Positions 16,269 to 25,779 of a DNA stretch of 64,000 nucleotides are shown piece by piece; position 1 is the first letter of the stretch, and each line of letters starts with the position of its first letter. Under the pieces are notes generated by a model that made no database searches, was not told where the DNA came from, and saw only the letters and a program-made list of their open reading frames with translations. Where the stretch lies: NCBI GenBank assembly GCA_016936455.1, contig JAFGXV010000049.1, positions 61,767-125,766 of the forward strand. The letters are read 5' to 3'. The stretch is from Desulfuromonadaceae bacterium (GTDB lineage Bacteria > Desulfobacterota > Desulfuromonadia > Desulfuromonadales > Desulfuromonadaceae). The translations under genes and the position numbers were made by a program.

Positions 16269-17666
16269 TTATGCGTCGCTGTCGGGTTGCGGTGCGCTGC
16301 GACCATCCTGTTGTGGCAATTCCAGCCCCAGCGCGTGCATTTTGCGATACAGGGTGGTTTTGTGAATGCCCAGAGCACGGGCGGTCGCCTGACGATTGAA
16401 GCGGTGCTGCTGGAGGGCAGTGAGGATGATCTGCCGTTCGCTCTGCTGTCGCGCGTTGCGAATGGGCCGCTGCGCAATGTCGACGGCGGCGGGCGCTGCG
16501 CCGCTGCCGACCAGCGCCGGTGGCAGGTGTCCGGGGTCGATCCAGTCACCACGGCACAGGATAAACGCCCGTTCGATGACGTTTTCGAGTTCGCGCACGT
16601 TGCCCGGCCAGTCGTGGGCCATGAGCAAATCGAGGGTCTGGGGGCGGCAGCCCCGGATCTGGCGGTTCTGCAGGCGGTTGAAGCGGCTGATGAAGTGCTC
16701 GGCCAGCAGCGGGATGTCCTCCTTGCGTTCCCGCAGCGGCGGCAGTTTGAGACTGACCACGTGGATGCGATAGAACAGATCCTGACGGAAGGTCCCTTCC
16801 TGAATCAGGCGGGTGAGATCGCGATGGGTGGCGGCAATGATGCGTGTCTGCAACGGCTCGGCGCGGGTGGCGCCCAGCGGCTCGAATTGGTGCTCCTGGA
16901 GGACGCGCAGCAGCCGTACCTGCAGTGCCGGGCTGATTTCACCGATTTCGTCGAGGAACAGGGTGCCGCGTCCGGCCAGTTTGAGCCGCCCCGGCTTGTC
17001 CTGTTCGGCACCGGTGAAGGCACCCTTTTTGTAGCCGAACAGCTCCGATTCCAGCAGGGTGTCGGGCAGGGCGCCGCAGTTGATGGCGACAAAGGGCTCC
17101 GCAGCGCGCGGGCTACTGCCGTGAATGGCGCGCGCCAACAGTTCCTTGCCGCTGCCAGTTTCCCCCTCGATCAGCACGCTGCTGCTGCTGGCGGCTACGG
17201 CCGGGATCAGGTGGTAGAGCTCCTCCATGCTGCGGCTGCGGCTGATGAGGTCGCCGATGCGGAACTGGCCCTTGAGCTCGTTGCGCAGGGCTTCGACTTC
17301 ACTGAGGTCGCGGAAGGTTTCGGCGCCGCCGATGATGTTGCCGGCTGCATCCCGCAATACGGCGGTGGAGATGCTGATGGGGACCCGTTCACCGTCGGCG
17401 CGGATGATGAAGCCCTCGCGTTGGGCAATGGGCTGGCCGTTTTCCAGCGTTTCACGCAGGGCGCAGTGCTGCTCGCACAGGCTGCAGCGGAAGACCTCGG
17501 AACACAGCTGCCCCAGCGCGTCTTCCCGCGCCATGCCGGTAATCTGTTCCGCCGCGTGGTTAAAGTAGGTGATGCGCCAGTCCGCGTCGACGGTGAAAAC
17601 ACCATCACAGATGCTTTCGAGAATGGCTTCCGCCGGCGCGGTGAGGGGGGGGCTGGTCGGGCACAT
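16269..17666 (-). CDS. PAS-domain sigma-54-dependent transcriptional activator
   Basis: 465-aa enhancer-binding protein. It has a PAS sensor (about 10-125), a AAA+ domain with Walker [15 protein letters not shown] loop ([10 protein letters not shown]), Walker B FLDEIGEI and R-finger region, and a C-terminal Fis-type helix-turn-helix ([20 protein letters not shown]). Four cysteines in the PAS (C55, C61, C64, C68) could hold an Fe-S cluster or metal, making it a redox sensor (inference). The start at 17666 falls 8 bp after the rng stop and directly precedes the PAS; longer frames read antisense to rng. It probably activates the sigma-54 operon downstream, as the cognate activator does for the orp genes in Desulfovibrio. 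Confidence 0.9.
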   Translation of the reverse strand: MCPTSPPLTAPAEAILESICDGVFTVDADWRITYFNHAAEQITGMAREDALGQLCSEVFRCSLCEQHCALRETLENGQPIAQREGFIIRADGERVPISISTAVLRDAAGNIIGGAETFRDLSEVEALRNELKGQFRIGDLISRSRSMEELYHLIPAVAASSSSVLIEGETGSGKELLARAIHGSSPRAAEPFVAINCGALPDTLLESELFGYKKGAFTGAEQDKPGRLKLAGRGTLFLDEIGEISPALQVRLLRVLQEHQFEPLGATRAEPLQTRIIAATHRDLTRLIQEGTFRQDLFYRIHVVSLKLPPLRERKEDIPLLAEHFISRFNRLQNRQIRGCRPQTLDLLMAHDWPGNVRELENVIERAFILCRGDWIDPGHLPPALVGSGAAPAAVDIAQRPIRNARQQSERQIILTALQQHRFNRQATARALGIHKTTLYRKMHALGLELPQQDGRSAPQPDSDA

Positions 17667-17673
17667 GGCAGGG

Positions 17674-19188
17674 CTACCCCGCGGCGATCTCGAACTGCTC
17701 GATATGGAAGTTGGGCCGGGCGATAATGCTGATCTGCTTCTGGAAATGCTGTTCCAGCTCTTCGACGCCGCCGTTTTCCTCATCGTAGAGCAGGGTTGCG
17801 ACATCGGGATGGACCTGCAGGTTGACCCGGTAGCCCGGCAGTTCGCGCATCTCGCGCTTGAGCTTGCGGAAAATCTCGAAGGCCATGGTGGTGCGGCTCT
17901 TGACGTAGCCGGTTCCCTCACAGTAGGGGCAGGGTTCGCACAGGGTGCGGCCGATGCTTTCGCGCACCCGTTTGCGGGTCATCTCTACCAGCCCCAGCTC
18001 CGAGATCTTGAGGATATTGGTTTTGCTCTTGTCCTTTTTCAGCGCTTCTTCGAGCGCGCTGTGAACCTGCTCGCGGTGCAGTTCCTTTTCCATGTCGATA
18101 AAGTCGATGATGATCAGGCCACCGATGTTGCGCAGTCGAAGCTGGTAGGCGATCTCCTTCACCGCTTCAAGGTTGGTTCTGAGGATGGTGTCTTCCAGGT
18201 TGCGCTTGCCGACAAAGCGGCCGGTGTTGACATCCACCGCAGTCAAGGCTTCGGTCTGTTCGATGATGATATAGCCGCCGCTTTTGAGCCACACCTTGCG
18301 GCCGAGGGCACGCGAGATCTCCACTTCCAGGCCGCAGGCGTCGAACAGCGGTTCGTCCTTGTCGTACAGTTCGACGTTGCACTGCAGGCTGGGCATGTAG
18401 GTGCCCAGGAACTGGACGATCTTGTCGTATTCCTCCTGGGTATCCACCAGGATATGGCCGATATCCTCGGTGAGGATGTCGCGTAGAACCTTGCTGGTGA
18501 CGTCGAGGTCGGAATGAACCAGCGCCGGGGCCGCCTTGCGTTCCTGAATGCGTTCGATGTCCTGCCACAGTTCGGCCAGAGAGGTCATGTCGGAGCGCAG
18601 GTCGTCTTCGCTTTTGCTTTCCGCCGCCGTGCGCACGATAAAGCCGGTGCCCTCCGGCCGGATGTGCTCGACAAGACGGCGCAGCCGCTCTTTCTCGTCC
18701 TCGTTCTCAATGCGGCGGGAAATGCCGATGTGGTCGATGGTCGGCATGTAGACCAGGTGACGGCCGGGCAGGGAGATGTGGGAGGTGATGCGTGCGCCCT
18801 TGGTGCCCAGCGGTTCCTTGGCGATCTGCACCAGGATTTCCTGCCCCTCCTGCAACAGGTCTTCGATGGGCGGTAACGGATGCTCGGTTTCTTCGAGATT
18901 CTCGTTGCCCGGTGCGCTGCTGTCTCGGCTGCCGTCGACGAAGTCAGCCACAGCCTCCATCTCGTCGATAACGTCGGCCACGTAAAGAAAGGCGGCTTTT
19001 TCCAGCCCGATGTCGACAAAGGCGGCCTGCATGCCCGGCAGCACCCGGATCACCTTGCCCTTGTAGATGTTGCCGACAATACCGCGTTCGCGGGTGCGTT
19101 CGATATACAGCTCGGCAATGTGGCCGTTTTCCTGCAGCGCGACGCGGGTTTCGTGAGAGGTCTTGTTGATGACCAGTTTTTTCATCAT
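17674..19188 (-). CDS. rng: Ribonuclease G (RNase E/G family)
   Basis: 504-aa endoribonuclease for rRNA maturation and mRNA decay. The S1 domain is at about 35-130 ([20 protein letters not shown]), followed by the catalytic core with [12 protein letters not shown] (metal-binding DVNTG) and [12 protein letters not shown], and the Zn-link CxxC ([12 protein letters not shown]). The start at 19188 is set by AAGGAG 8 bp upstream. No long C-terminal degradosome scaffold is present, so it is RNase G rather than E in architecture. It follows the radical SAM/DUF2344 gene, a frequent neighbour in this group. Confidence 0.95.
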   Translation of the reverse strand: MMKKLVINKTSHETRVALQENGHIAELYIERTRERGIVGNIYKGKVIRVLPGMQAAFVDIGLEKAAFLYVADVIDEMEAVADFVDGSRDSSAPGNENLEETEHPLPPIEDLLQEGQEILVQIAKEPLGTKGARITSHISLPGRHLVYMPTIDHIGISRRIENEDEKERLRRLVEHIRPEGTGFIVRTAAESKSEDDLRSDMTSLAELWQDIERIQERKAAPALVHSDLDVTSKVLRDILTEDIGHILVDTQEEYDKIVQFLGTYMPSLQCNVELYDKDEPLFDACGLEVEISRALGRKVWLKSGGYIIIEQTEALTAVDVNTGRFVGKRNLEDTILRTNLEAVKEIAYQLRLRNIGGLIIIDFIDMEKELHREQVHSALEEALKKDKSKTNILKISELGLVEMTRKRVRESIGRTLCEPCPYCEGTGYVKSRTTMAFEIFRKLKREMRELPGYRVNLQVHPDVATLLYDEENGGVEELEQHFQKQISIIARPNFHIEQFEIAAG

Positions 19189-19244
19189 GGTCGGGACTCC
19201 TTGCGGTGTATGTGAAATGGAATGCAAAAATTTATCAAAATAAA

Positions 19245-21773
19245 TCAGACCGGTCTGGCTTCAATCTCCAGGGTGACTTCGGTTTTGCACAGCCCCAGAC
19301 TGCGCACCCGGCTGTCATTCAGCCCAAGCAGGAAGCAGGCGATCACCACCGGGCTGCCGCGGTGCAGATCCAGCGTCAGTTGCTGGCCGTCCCAGCACAG
19401 GTCGGCAATATCCGGCCGCAGGTCGACCCGGATCGGCTTGTTGTCTTTCTGGCGCACAAACGGCAGGCTGTCGGCCGCCAGCGCCTGCTGTACCCGCAGG
19501 GCCAGGTCCGGCGGAAAATCATCCTGTCCGGTGACGACATAGCGACTGGTGCGGATGGTTGATCCGGCGGCCGGGGTCGAGAAGTCCACCTCCTCGGCGT
19601 TCAGCACGGCAAAGCCTTCCGGCAGCTGGGCGTTCATGTCGTGGCTAAAGGTTTTGGGGTCGCGCGGGGCGATCAGCTCGATATCTACCAGCTCCGCCCG
19701 ACTCTCCACGCCCGTCGGCAGCGCATCGGGAAAGGAGAGGCGCGGATGGGGATGGAAACCCTGCGAATAGCGCAGCGGTGCGTTCATGCGTCGCAGGGCG
19801 CGCTGCACCACGGTCATGAATTCCAGATGGCTGATGAAGCGGGCGTTGCCGGTTTTGGCCATGCGCAGCCGCAGCTTGTAGCGGCCTGGTTCCGACGTGG
19901 GCGGCGCGGCTTCAGCGCGAAAGACCGGGGTGGCGTCGGCGTAGCGCATGGTCAGCTGCTCGAAATCGCAGATGCCGCAGCCGCTGCACTGGCCGTGGCG
20001 ACAGTCCGGGGTGTAGTCGAGCTGGCGGGAACGCCGTCGCTCGCGCAGGAAAAAGGCTTTGGGAATGCCGCAGTCGAGATGATCCCACGGCAGTACCTCG
20101 TCCTCTTCGCGCTGGCGCAGGTAGAAGGCGCTGTCGATATGGCATTCCGCCATGGCCTGCTGCCAGAGATCGAAACGGAAGTGGTCACGCCAGCCGTCAA
20201 AGCGGCAGCCGAGGTCCACGGCCCGTTCGAGCAGCGCGCCGAGCCGGCGATCACCGCGGGCGAACACGCCTTCAAGCAGCGATAATGTTGCCTCATGCCA
20301 TTTCAGCCGCAGTTTTTTCTTCTGCAGCTGCTCGCGTAAAGTCTGCTGCTGACGCACGGTTTGCTCCAGGCCGATCTGGGCTTCCCACTGGAATGGGGTG
20401 TGCGCCTTGGGCACAAAGGTCGAGACCGAGACGTTGACGTCGCCACCGCCTTCGGTACCGCGGGCGGTGCGTTTCACTGCGGCGGACAGTTCGACGATGC
20501 CGGCGAGGTCCTCGGCCGTTTCCGTAGGCAGGCCCATCATGAAGTAGAGTTTGATCACCCGCCAGCCCAGGCTGTAGATGGTTCTCGCGCTGCGGATCAG
20601 CTCTTCGGCCTCAATGCCTTTGTTGATGACCTGACGCAGCCGTTCGCTGCCGGCCTCAGGGGCGAGGGTGAATCCGGTCTTGCGCACCTTGCGGATTTCC
20701 TCGATCAGGTTGTCGGTCAAAGAGCCGACACGCAGACTCGGCAAAGACAGGGCGATGCGGTCCTCGGCACGGCGGGCCATCAGGTGCTGCAGCAAAGGTT
20801 CGATGGCGCTGTAGTCGCCGCTGGAGAGTGAGAGCAGCGACAGCTCATCGTAGCCGCTGCTGCACAGGGCGTTGTGGGCAATCTCGGCCAGGTGGGGTGC
20901 CTGGCGTTCGCGCACCGGGCGGTAGATGTAGCCGGCCTGGCAGAAACGGCAGCCGCGGGTGCAGCCGCGGGCGATCTCCAGCGCCACCCGGTTGTGTACC
21001 GTGTGCATGGAGGGGACCAGCGGCCGTTCGGGAAAGGGGGCGCTGTCCAGATCGGCGACGAAACGGCGCCGCACCGAGGGGTAATCGGTATCATGGGGGC
21101 GGATGGCGGCGATGCGGCCGTCCGCCTGGTAGTCGACACTGAAAAAGTGCGGCACGTAGACGCCTTCGATGCGGCTCAGCCGCTCCAGGCATTGCTGGCG
21201 GCTCTCCCCCGCCCGGCGGCTGTCGCGGATGGCCTGGCAAATCTCAACCGCAGCCTCTTCGCCGTCGCCGAGCAGGGCGGCATCGATAAAGTCGGCCAGC
21301 GGTTCGGGATTGAAGGCGCAGGGTCCGCCGACCAGGATGAGCGGATCCTCTTCGCTGCGCTGGCTGTGACGGCGGGGGATGCCGGCCAGATCGAGCATGT
21401 GCAGCACATTGGTGTAGCACAGCTCGTATTGCAGGCTGAAGCCGACGATATCCATCTGCGCCAGCGGCGTGTCCGATTCCAATGTCGAGAGCGCCACGCC
21501 GTTTTCCCTGAGCTGGTCGCCCATGTCCGGCCAAGGGCAGTAGGCCCGCTCTGCGGCGATCCACGCCGTCTGGTTGAGGACCTGATAGAGGATGGCGGAG
21601 CCGACATGGCTCATGCCGATTTCATAGACGTCGGGAAAGGCCAGGGCGAAGCGCAGATCGACTGCGGCGGGATCTTTACGCACCGAGCCGGCTTCGCCAC
21701 CGAGGTAGCGACCGGGACGCTTGACGTTCAACAGGGCAGTGTTCAGTGCGGTGCGGGAATTCTTCATTGTCAT
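19245..21773 (-). CDS. B12-binding radical SAM protein fused to DUF2344 domain (TIGR03960/TIGR03936)
   Basis: 842-aa protein. The N-terminal B12-binding-like part has FALAFPDVYEIGMSHVGSAI. The radical SAM core has the Cys motif CTRGCRFCQAG at about residue 256, plus downstream TLAPEAGSERLRQVINKG and FYFMMGLPTE-like elements. From about residue 625 comes a DUF2344 module (LRMAKTGNARFISHLEFM, YSQGFHPHPRLSF). The substrate is unknown. A persistent linkage to rng and rplU suggests rRNA, tRNA or ribosomal protein modification. ATG 21773 and ATG 21767 are both possible starts; neither has a strong ribosome site. Confidence 0.88.
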   Translation of the reverse strand: MTMKNSRTALNTALLNVKRPGRYLGGEAGSVRKDPAAVDLRFALAFPDVYEIGMSHVGSAILYQVLNQTAWIAAERAYCPWPDMGDQLRENGVALSTLESDTPLAQMDIVGFSLQYELCYTNVLHMLDLAGIPRRHSQRSEEDPLILVGGPCAFNPEPLADFIDAALLGDGEEAAVEICQAIRDSRRAGESRQQCLERLSRIEGVYVPHFFSVDYQADGRIAAIRPHDTDYPSVRRRFVADLDSAPFPERPLVPSMHTVHNRVALEIARGCTRGCRFCQAGYIYRPVRERQAPHLAEIAHNALCSSGYDELSLLSLSSGDYSAIEPLLQHLMARRAEDRIALSLPSLRVGSLTDNLIEEIRKVRKTGFTLAPEAGSERLRQVINKGIEAEELIRSARTIYSLGWRVIKLYFMMGLPTETAEDLAGIVELSAAVKRTARGTEGGGDVNVSVSTFVPKAHTPFQWEAQIGLEQTVRQQQTLREQLQKKKLRLKWHEATLSLLEGVFARGDRRLGALLERAVDLGCRFDGWRDHFRFDLWQQAMAECHIDSAFYLRQREEDEVLPWDHLDCGIPKAFFLRERRRSRQLDYTPDCRHGQCSGCGICDFEQLTMRYADATPVFRAEAAPPTSEPGRYKLRLRMAKTGNARFISHLEFMTVVQRALRRMNAPLRYSQGFHPHPRLSFPDALPTGVESRAELVDIELIAPRDPKTFSHDMNAQLPEGFAVLNAEEVDFSTPAAGSTIRTSRYVVTGQDDFPPDLALRVQQALAADSLPFVRQKDNKPIRVDLRPDIADLCWDGQQLTLDLHRGSPVVIACFLLGLNDSRVRSLGLCKTEVTLEIEARPV

Positions 21774-21844
21774 TCGCGGCCAGCCTATTTAGAATAAGAG
21801 GTTCAGGCCCGGCGGCCCCGCTGGGGACGAGGACTGAATCAGGC

Positions 21845-21874
21845 AATGTACAATGGCGCCTGTGACAGTGACAA
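21845..21874 (-). promoter_or_regulatory. Possible promoter of radical SAM-rng unit
   Basis: Minus-strand TTGTCA, 18 bp, TACATT, about 75 bp upstream of the radical SAM start. Both boxes have one or two mismatches. Confidence 0.35.
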
Positions 21875-21932
21875 GTCTTTTCCTGCCCTTTTCATGCCGT
21901 GCGGACGACCCAATCGATCCGGAGAGGAGTTC

Positions 21933-22682
21933 ATGAGCGTCAGCTTTCAACCCCAGGTGGATACGCATGTTCACAGTATCGCGTCCGGCCATGCCTACAG
22001 CACCATCGAGGAGATTGCCCGGGCTGCTCAGGCCAAAGGCTTACGTGGCGTCGCCATTACCGACCATGGGCCGGGTCTGCCCGGCGGTCCCCATTTCTAT
22101 CACTTCATGGCGCTGCGGTTTGTGCCGCGTTTTATCGGGACGGTGCGGGTGCTGCGCGGTGTCGAAGCCAATATTCTCAATGACGGCCATCTCGACTTGG
22201 AGGACCACGTGCTGGAGAGGCTCGATATCGTTCTGGCCGGTTTTCACGAGGATTGCGCCTATGACGGCACCTCGTGTGCCGACCATACCCGCACTCTGCT
22301 CAGGGCGATGGAGCACCCCCACGTCGATATTATTTCCCACCCCGGGAATCCCCAGTTCCCTATCGACTATGCCGCCGTGGTCGAGCAGGCGGTACGTACC
22401 GGTACCGCGCTGGAGATCAACAGCTCGTCCTTTACCATCAGTCGGCGCAACAGCGCGCCCAACTGTCTCGAGATCGCTCGTTTGGCCGCACGCCTGGGCG
22501 CTCCCGTCGCCATTGGCAGCGATGCCCATATCTCCATGGGGGTCGGCAAGTTTCGCGAGGCGCTGCGGGCCCTGGAGCAGTGCGGGGTGGCCGTGGAGCA
22601 GGTGGTCAACCGCACGCTGGAATCAACCGTAGCCTTTTTGCAGCGAAATGGTCGGGTGGTGCCCCTGACCGAGGAGGACTGA
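21933..22682 (+). CDS. PHP-domain phosphoesterase (YcdX-like)
   Basis: 249-aa PHP-family metal hydrolase. The metal ligands lie in DTHVHSIASGHAYS (residues about 9-22), TDHGPGLPGGPHF, GVEANIL, LAGFHED, ISHPGNPQF and IGSDAHIS, matching the E. coli YcdX phosphatase pattern. The substrate is unknown. The start at 21933 follows GGAGAGGAG; a longer frame from 21846 adds unrelated residues. The stop codon overlaps the ATG of the downstream aldolase (TGATG), so the two are translationally coupled. Confidence 0.88.
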   Translation: MSVSFQPQVDTHVHSIASGHAYSTIEEIARAAQAKGLRGVAITDHGPGLPGGPHFYHFMALRFVPRFIGTVRVLRGVEANILNDGHLDLEDHVLERLDIVLAGFHEDCAYDGTSCADHTRTLLRAMEHPHVDIISHPGNPQFPIDYAAVVEQAVRTGTALEINSSSFTISRRNSAPNCLEIARLAARLGAPVAIGSDAHISMGVGKFREALRALEQCGVAVEQVVNRTLESTVAFLQRNGRVVPLTEED

Positions 22683-23338
22683 TGCAGCTGGAGCAGGAGC
22701 GGCAACAGATTGTCGACTATGGACGAAAGCTGATCCGTTCCGGACTGACCACAGGCAGTGGCGGCAACCTGAGCCTGCTGAACCGTCAGCACAATCTGAT
22801 CGCCATTGGTCCCAGCGGCATCGATTATGACGAGGTGGGGGTGGAGGACGTGGTCATCGTCGATCGCCGCGGCGACATCGTTGACGGACGCTGGAAGCCG
22901 TCGAGCGAACTGGGTTTTCACCTGGCCCTCTACGACCGGCGGCCCGATGTGGCGGCCGTGGTCCATACCCACTCGGTCTACGCCACCACCATGGCCTGCC
23001 TGCACTGGGAGATCCCCGCTGTGCATTACCTGGTGGGCTTTTCCGGCAACAAGGTTCCTCTGGCACCCTACGCCACCTTCGGCACCCCGGAACTGGCGCG
23101 CAGTGTGACGCAGTCCATCGGTGGCTACAATGCCGTGCTGCTGGCCAACCACGGTCTGGTGGCCGTGGGCGGCAGCCTGAAGGCGGCGTTCAATGTGGCC
23201 GAGGAGATCGAGCTGGTGGCGCGGCTCTATTACCAGACCCGCAGTGTCGGCGAGCCGGTGCTGGTGCCCGAGGTCGAAATGACGCGGGTGCTGGAGAAAT
23301 TCAAGACCTACGGCCAGCCGGACGAAACGAAAAACTGA
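22682..23338 (+). CDS. Class II aldolase (L-fuculose-phosphate aldolase-like)
   Basis: 218-aa Zn-dependent aldolase/adducin family protein. It has TTGSGGNLSLLN near residue 24, IGPSGIDYDEV, the catalytic Glu in KPSSELGFHLALY, the Zn ligands in VVHTHSVYATTMA and a third His in LLANHGLVAVGG. Family members act on fuculose-1-P, methylthioribulose-1-P or 5-deoxyribulose-1-P; which one applies here cannot be told. Coupled to the PHP phosphoesterase gene, which may dephosphorylate a related sugar phosphate (inference). Confidence 0.85.
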   Translation: MQLEQERQQIVDYGRKLIRSGLTTGSGGNLSLLNRQHNLIAIGPSGIDYDEVGVEDVVIVDRRGDIVDGRWKPSSELGFHLALYDRRPDVAAVVHTHSVYATTMACLHWEIPAVHYLVGFSGNKVPLAPYATFGTPELARSVTQSIGGYNAVLLANHGLVAVGGSLKAAFNVAEEIELVARLYYQTRSVGEPVLVPEVEMTRVLEKFKTYGQPDETKN

Positions 23339-23369
23339 CCCTGACCCGACTTCTTTCCATCTCGTCGGG

Positions 23370-23398
23370 TTGACAAGGTGGGATGGGATGCTTATCTT
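23370..23398 (+). promoter_or_regulatory. sigma-70-type promoter of htpG
   Basis: TTGACA, 17 bp, TATCTT on the plus strand, about 65 bp before the htpG ATG. A 7-bp inverted repeat (ACCCGAC / GTCGGGT, 23344-23370) touches the -35 box and could be an operator or a weak terminator of the aldolase unit. No sigma-32 consensus was seen. Confidence 0.65.
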
Positions 23399-23464
23399 CT
23401 CCGCCGTATTTCGATTCCTGACCAAAACTAAAATCCATTTATCCCGACAGGAGGTTTCCGATCC

Positions 23465-25366
23465 ATGACGGCCAACACCCATGAGTTCAAAGCCGAGGTG
23501 AACAAGATCCTCGACCTGATGATCCACTCCCTCTATTCCAACAAGGAGATCTTTCTGCGCGAGCTGATCTCCAATGCGTCTGACGCCATTGACAAGGCGC
23601 GCTATGAGTCCCTGACCAATGCCGCCCTGGCCGAGGCCGATGCGGACTGGAAGATCGAGCTGATTCCCAACGTGGAGGCAGGCACCCTGACCATCCGCGA
23701 CAACGGCATCGGCATGACCCGCGATGAGGCCGTCGAGGCCCTGGGCACTATTGCCCACTCTGGCACCAAGGAGTTTATCAAGCTGCTGGAAAGCCGCGAG
23801 GTGGAGAACAATCCGGAGCTGATCGGTCAGTTCGGTGTCGGCTTCTATTCCTCCTTCATGGTGGCCGACAAGGTGACCGTGATCACGCGCAAGGCCGGCG
23901 CCGACGCCAGCCACGCCGTGATCTGGGAATCCACCGCCGACGGTTCCTACACTCTGGATGACACGGAAAAGGCCGGCAAGGGCACTGATGTGATCCTGAC
24001 GCTGAAGGAGGACGCCAAGAATTTTCTCGAGGAATGGGAACTCCGTCGCGTGGTCAAGCAGTACTCCGACTTCATCGAGTATCCGGTGGTGATGGAGGTG
24101 ACGCGCTCCGTGCCTGATCCCGAGGATGAGGAGAAGCGGATCGACGAGACCAAGGAGGAAACCCTCAATTCGCGCAAGGCCATCTGGCTCAAGAGCAAGG
24201 ACGATATCAGCCAGGAGGAGTACAACGAGTTCTACAAGCACATCTCCCACGATTTCAGCGATCCGGCCGAGGTGATCCACTACCGCGCCGAAGGCTCCAC
24301 CGAATTTTCGGCCCTGCTCTATCTGCCGGGCAAACGGCCCCACGATATCTTTTATCAGGACTACAAGATCGGTCCGGCGCTGTACGTGCGGCGGGTGCAG
24401 ATCATGGACCACTGCGAGGCCATGCTGCCGATCTACCTGCGCTTTGTCAAAGGGGTGGTGGAGTCCGCCGATCTGCCGCTGAATGTCAGTCGCGAGATCC
24501 TGCAGGAAAACAAGACCGTCAATGTCATCAAGAAGAACCTGACCAAGAAGGTGCTCGACACCCTGGCCAAGATGAAGAAGGACGATGGCGAAGCCTACGC
24601 CAAGTTCTATGCCGAATTCGGCCGCATTCTGAAAGAAGGTATTCACCACGACTACGAGCGGCGCGAGGCTATTGCCGATTTGCTGCTGATGGAGTCCACC
24701 ACGACCGAGGCGGGCCAGACCACCACCCTGGCCGAGTATGTCGAGCGCATGCCCGCGGATCAGGAGGCCATCTATTACATCACCGGCAGCGACCGTGCCG
24801 GGGCGGAGGCGTCCCCCTATCTGGAGGTGTTCAAGGAAAAGGGCGTCGAAGTGCTGATCATGACCGACGATATCGACGATATCATCATCTCCGGCCTTGG
24901 CCAGTACAAGGAAAAAGAGTTCAAGTCGGCCATCAAGGGTGATCTCGATCTGGGCGAAACGAACAAGGAGGAGCAGCAGAAAGCCTATGGCGACCTGCTG
25001 GAGCTGATGAAGGAAGAGCTTAAGGATCTGGTGGCCGAGGTGCGCATCTCCGGTCGTCTCAAGGATTCCGCCGTCTGTCTGGTCTCAGGCGAGCACGATC
25101 TCGATCCGCAAATGGCCAAGATGTTTGCCGCCATGGGCCAGCCCCTGCCCAAAGCGCAACGGGTGCTGGAAATCAATCCCGATCATGCCCTGATTCAGGG
25201 CATGAAGCAGCTGTTTGCTGCCGACAAGGACAGCGCTCAGCTCAAGGAGTATGCCGGGCTGCTGTATGACCAGGCCCTGTTGCTGGAAGGCGACAAGCCG
25301 CGCGATGCGGTGAAGTTCGCCAAGGCCCTGTCCAGCCTGATGGCTGCAGGTGTCCGCGTCGGCTAG
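23465..25366 (+). CDS. htpG: Chaperone protein HtpG (Hsp90)
   Basis: 633-aa cytosolic Hsp90. It has the N-terminal GHKL ATPase with IFLRELISNASDAIDKARYE, DNGIGMT, GTIAHSGTKEF and GQFGVGFYSSFMVAD, the middle domain with the catalytic-loop Arg in PLNVSREILQ, and the C-terminal dimerisation domain. The length is full for the family. AGGAGG is followed by the ATG at 23465. A good promoter and a strong terminator flank the gene, so it is monocistronic. Confidence 0.98.
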   Translation: MTANTHEFKAEVNKILDLMIHSLYSNKEIFLRELISNASDAIDKARYESLTNAALAEADADWKIELIPNVEAGTLTIRDNGIGMTRDEAVEALGTIAHSGTKEFIKLLESREVENNPELIGQFGVGFYSSFMVADKVTVITRKAGADASHAVIWESTADGSYTLDDTEKAGKGTDVILTLKEDAKNFLEEWELRRVVKQYSDFIEYPVVMEVTRSVPDPEDEEKRIDETKEETLNSRKAIWLKSKDDISQEEYNEFYKHISHDFSDPAEVIHYRAEGSTEFSALLYLPGKRPHDIFYQDYKIGPALYVRRVQIMDHCEAMLPIYLRFVKGVVESADLPLNVSREILQENKTVNVIKKNLTKKVLDTLAKMKKDDGEAYAKFYAEFGRILKEGIHHDYERREAIADLLLMESTTTEAGQTTTLAEYVERMPADQEAIYYITGSDRAGAEASPYLEVFKEKGVEVLIMTDDIDDIIISGLGQYKEKEFKSAIKGDLDLGETNKEEQQKAYGDLLELMKEELKDLVAEVRISGRLKDSAVCLVSGEHDLDPQMAKMFAAMGQPLPKAQRVLEINPDHALIQGMKQLFAADKDSAQLKEYAGLLYDQALLLEGDKPRDAVKFAKALSSLMAAGVRVG

Positions 25367-25388
25367 CTTTGGCCCGTTCTCTCGTTAA

Positions 25389-25424
25389 CGCAAAACGCCC
25401 GCAGTTTTCTGCGGGCGTTTTGCG
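25389..25424 (+). terminator. Intrinsic terminator after htpG
   Basis: Perfect 16-bp stem, CGCAAAACGCCCGCAG, TTTT loop, and its complement. The stem itself supplies T-rich 3' arms on both strands, so it may work bidirectionally with the convergent cytochrome gene. Confidence 0.85.
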
Positions 25425-25469
25425 TTGGGGGTCAATAAAAGTCAGATCGCGTGTCGGATTCTTTTCTGG

Positions 25470-25724
25470 TCAGATCTTCGGTTTGTGGCAGAACAGACAG
25501 CGGTTCGGGTCGGGGTGGCCGGGTGGGAATTCCATGCCCGGCTTGCCATGGCAGCCTTTGCAGAAGGCTTCCGCCGCTTTTTTCCCCTGTTCCTGGAAGA
25601 CCTTCTGGAAAGGGGCATGGGTGTCGTCGGTGGGCAGTACCGGCGTGGTCTCCTCCGGTGCCAGCCACAGAACGACCAGAACGGCTGCGCCGATGCCCAG
25701 CGTGATCAGATCGCGTTTTTTCAC
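25470..25724 (-). CDS. Small membrane-anchored di-heme c-type cytochrome
   Basis: 84-aa protein with one N-terminal transmembrane segment (residues 6-22, LITLGIGAAVLVVLWLA) that is probably an uncleaved anchor, then a periplasmic tail with two CxxCH heme-attachment motifs (CKGCH and CLFCH) 26 residues apart. No sixth-ligand assignment is possible from sequence. It lies 55 bp downstream of a three-helix membrane protein gene on the same strand and may form an electron-transfer unit with it. Confidence 0.8.
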   Translation of the reverse strand: MKKRDLITLGIGAAVLVVLWLAPEETTPVLPTDDTHAPFQKVFQEQGKKAAEAFCKGCHGKPGMEFPPGHPDPNRCLFCHKPKI

Positions 25725-25779
25725 GAGTTATCCTTTGCTTTATTTGAAAAGAGACTGTTTGACTGCTGGTGCAGGGGGA

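Noticed and set aside
23344..23370. Heat-shock CIRCE-type operator before htpG
   Set aside because: The inverted repeat (ACCCGAC / GTCGGGT) does not match CIRCE (TTAGCACTC-N9-GAGTGCTAA).
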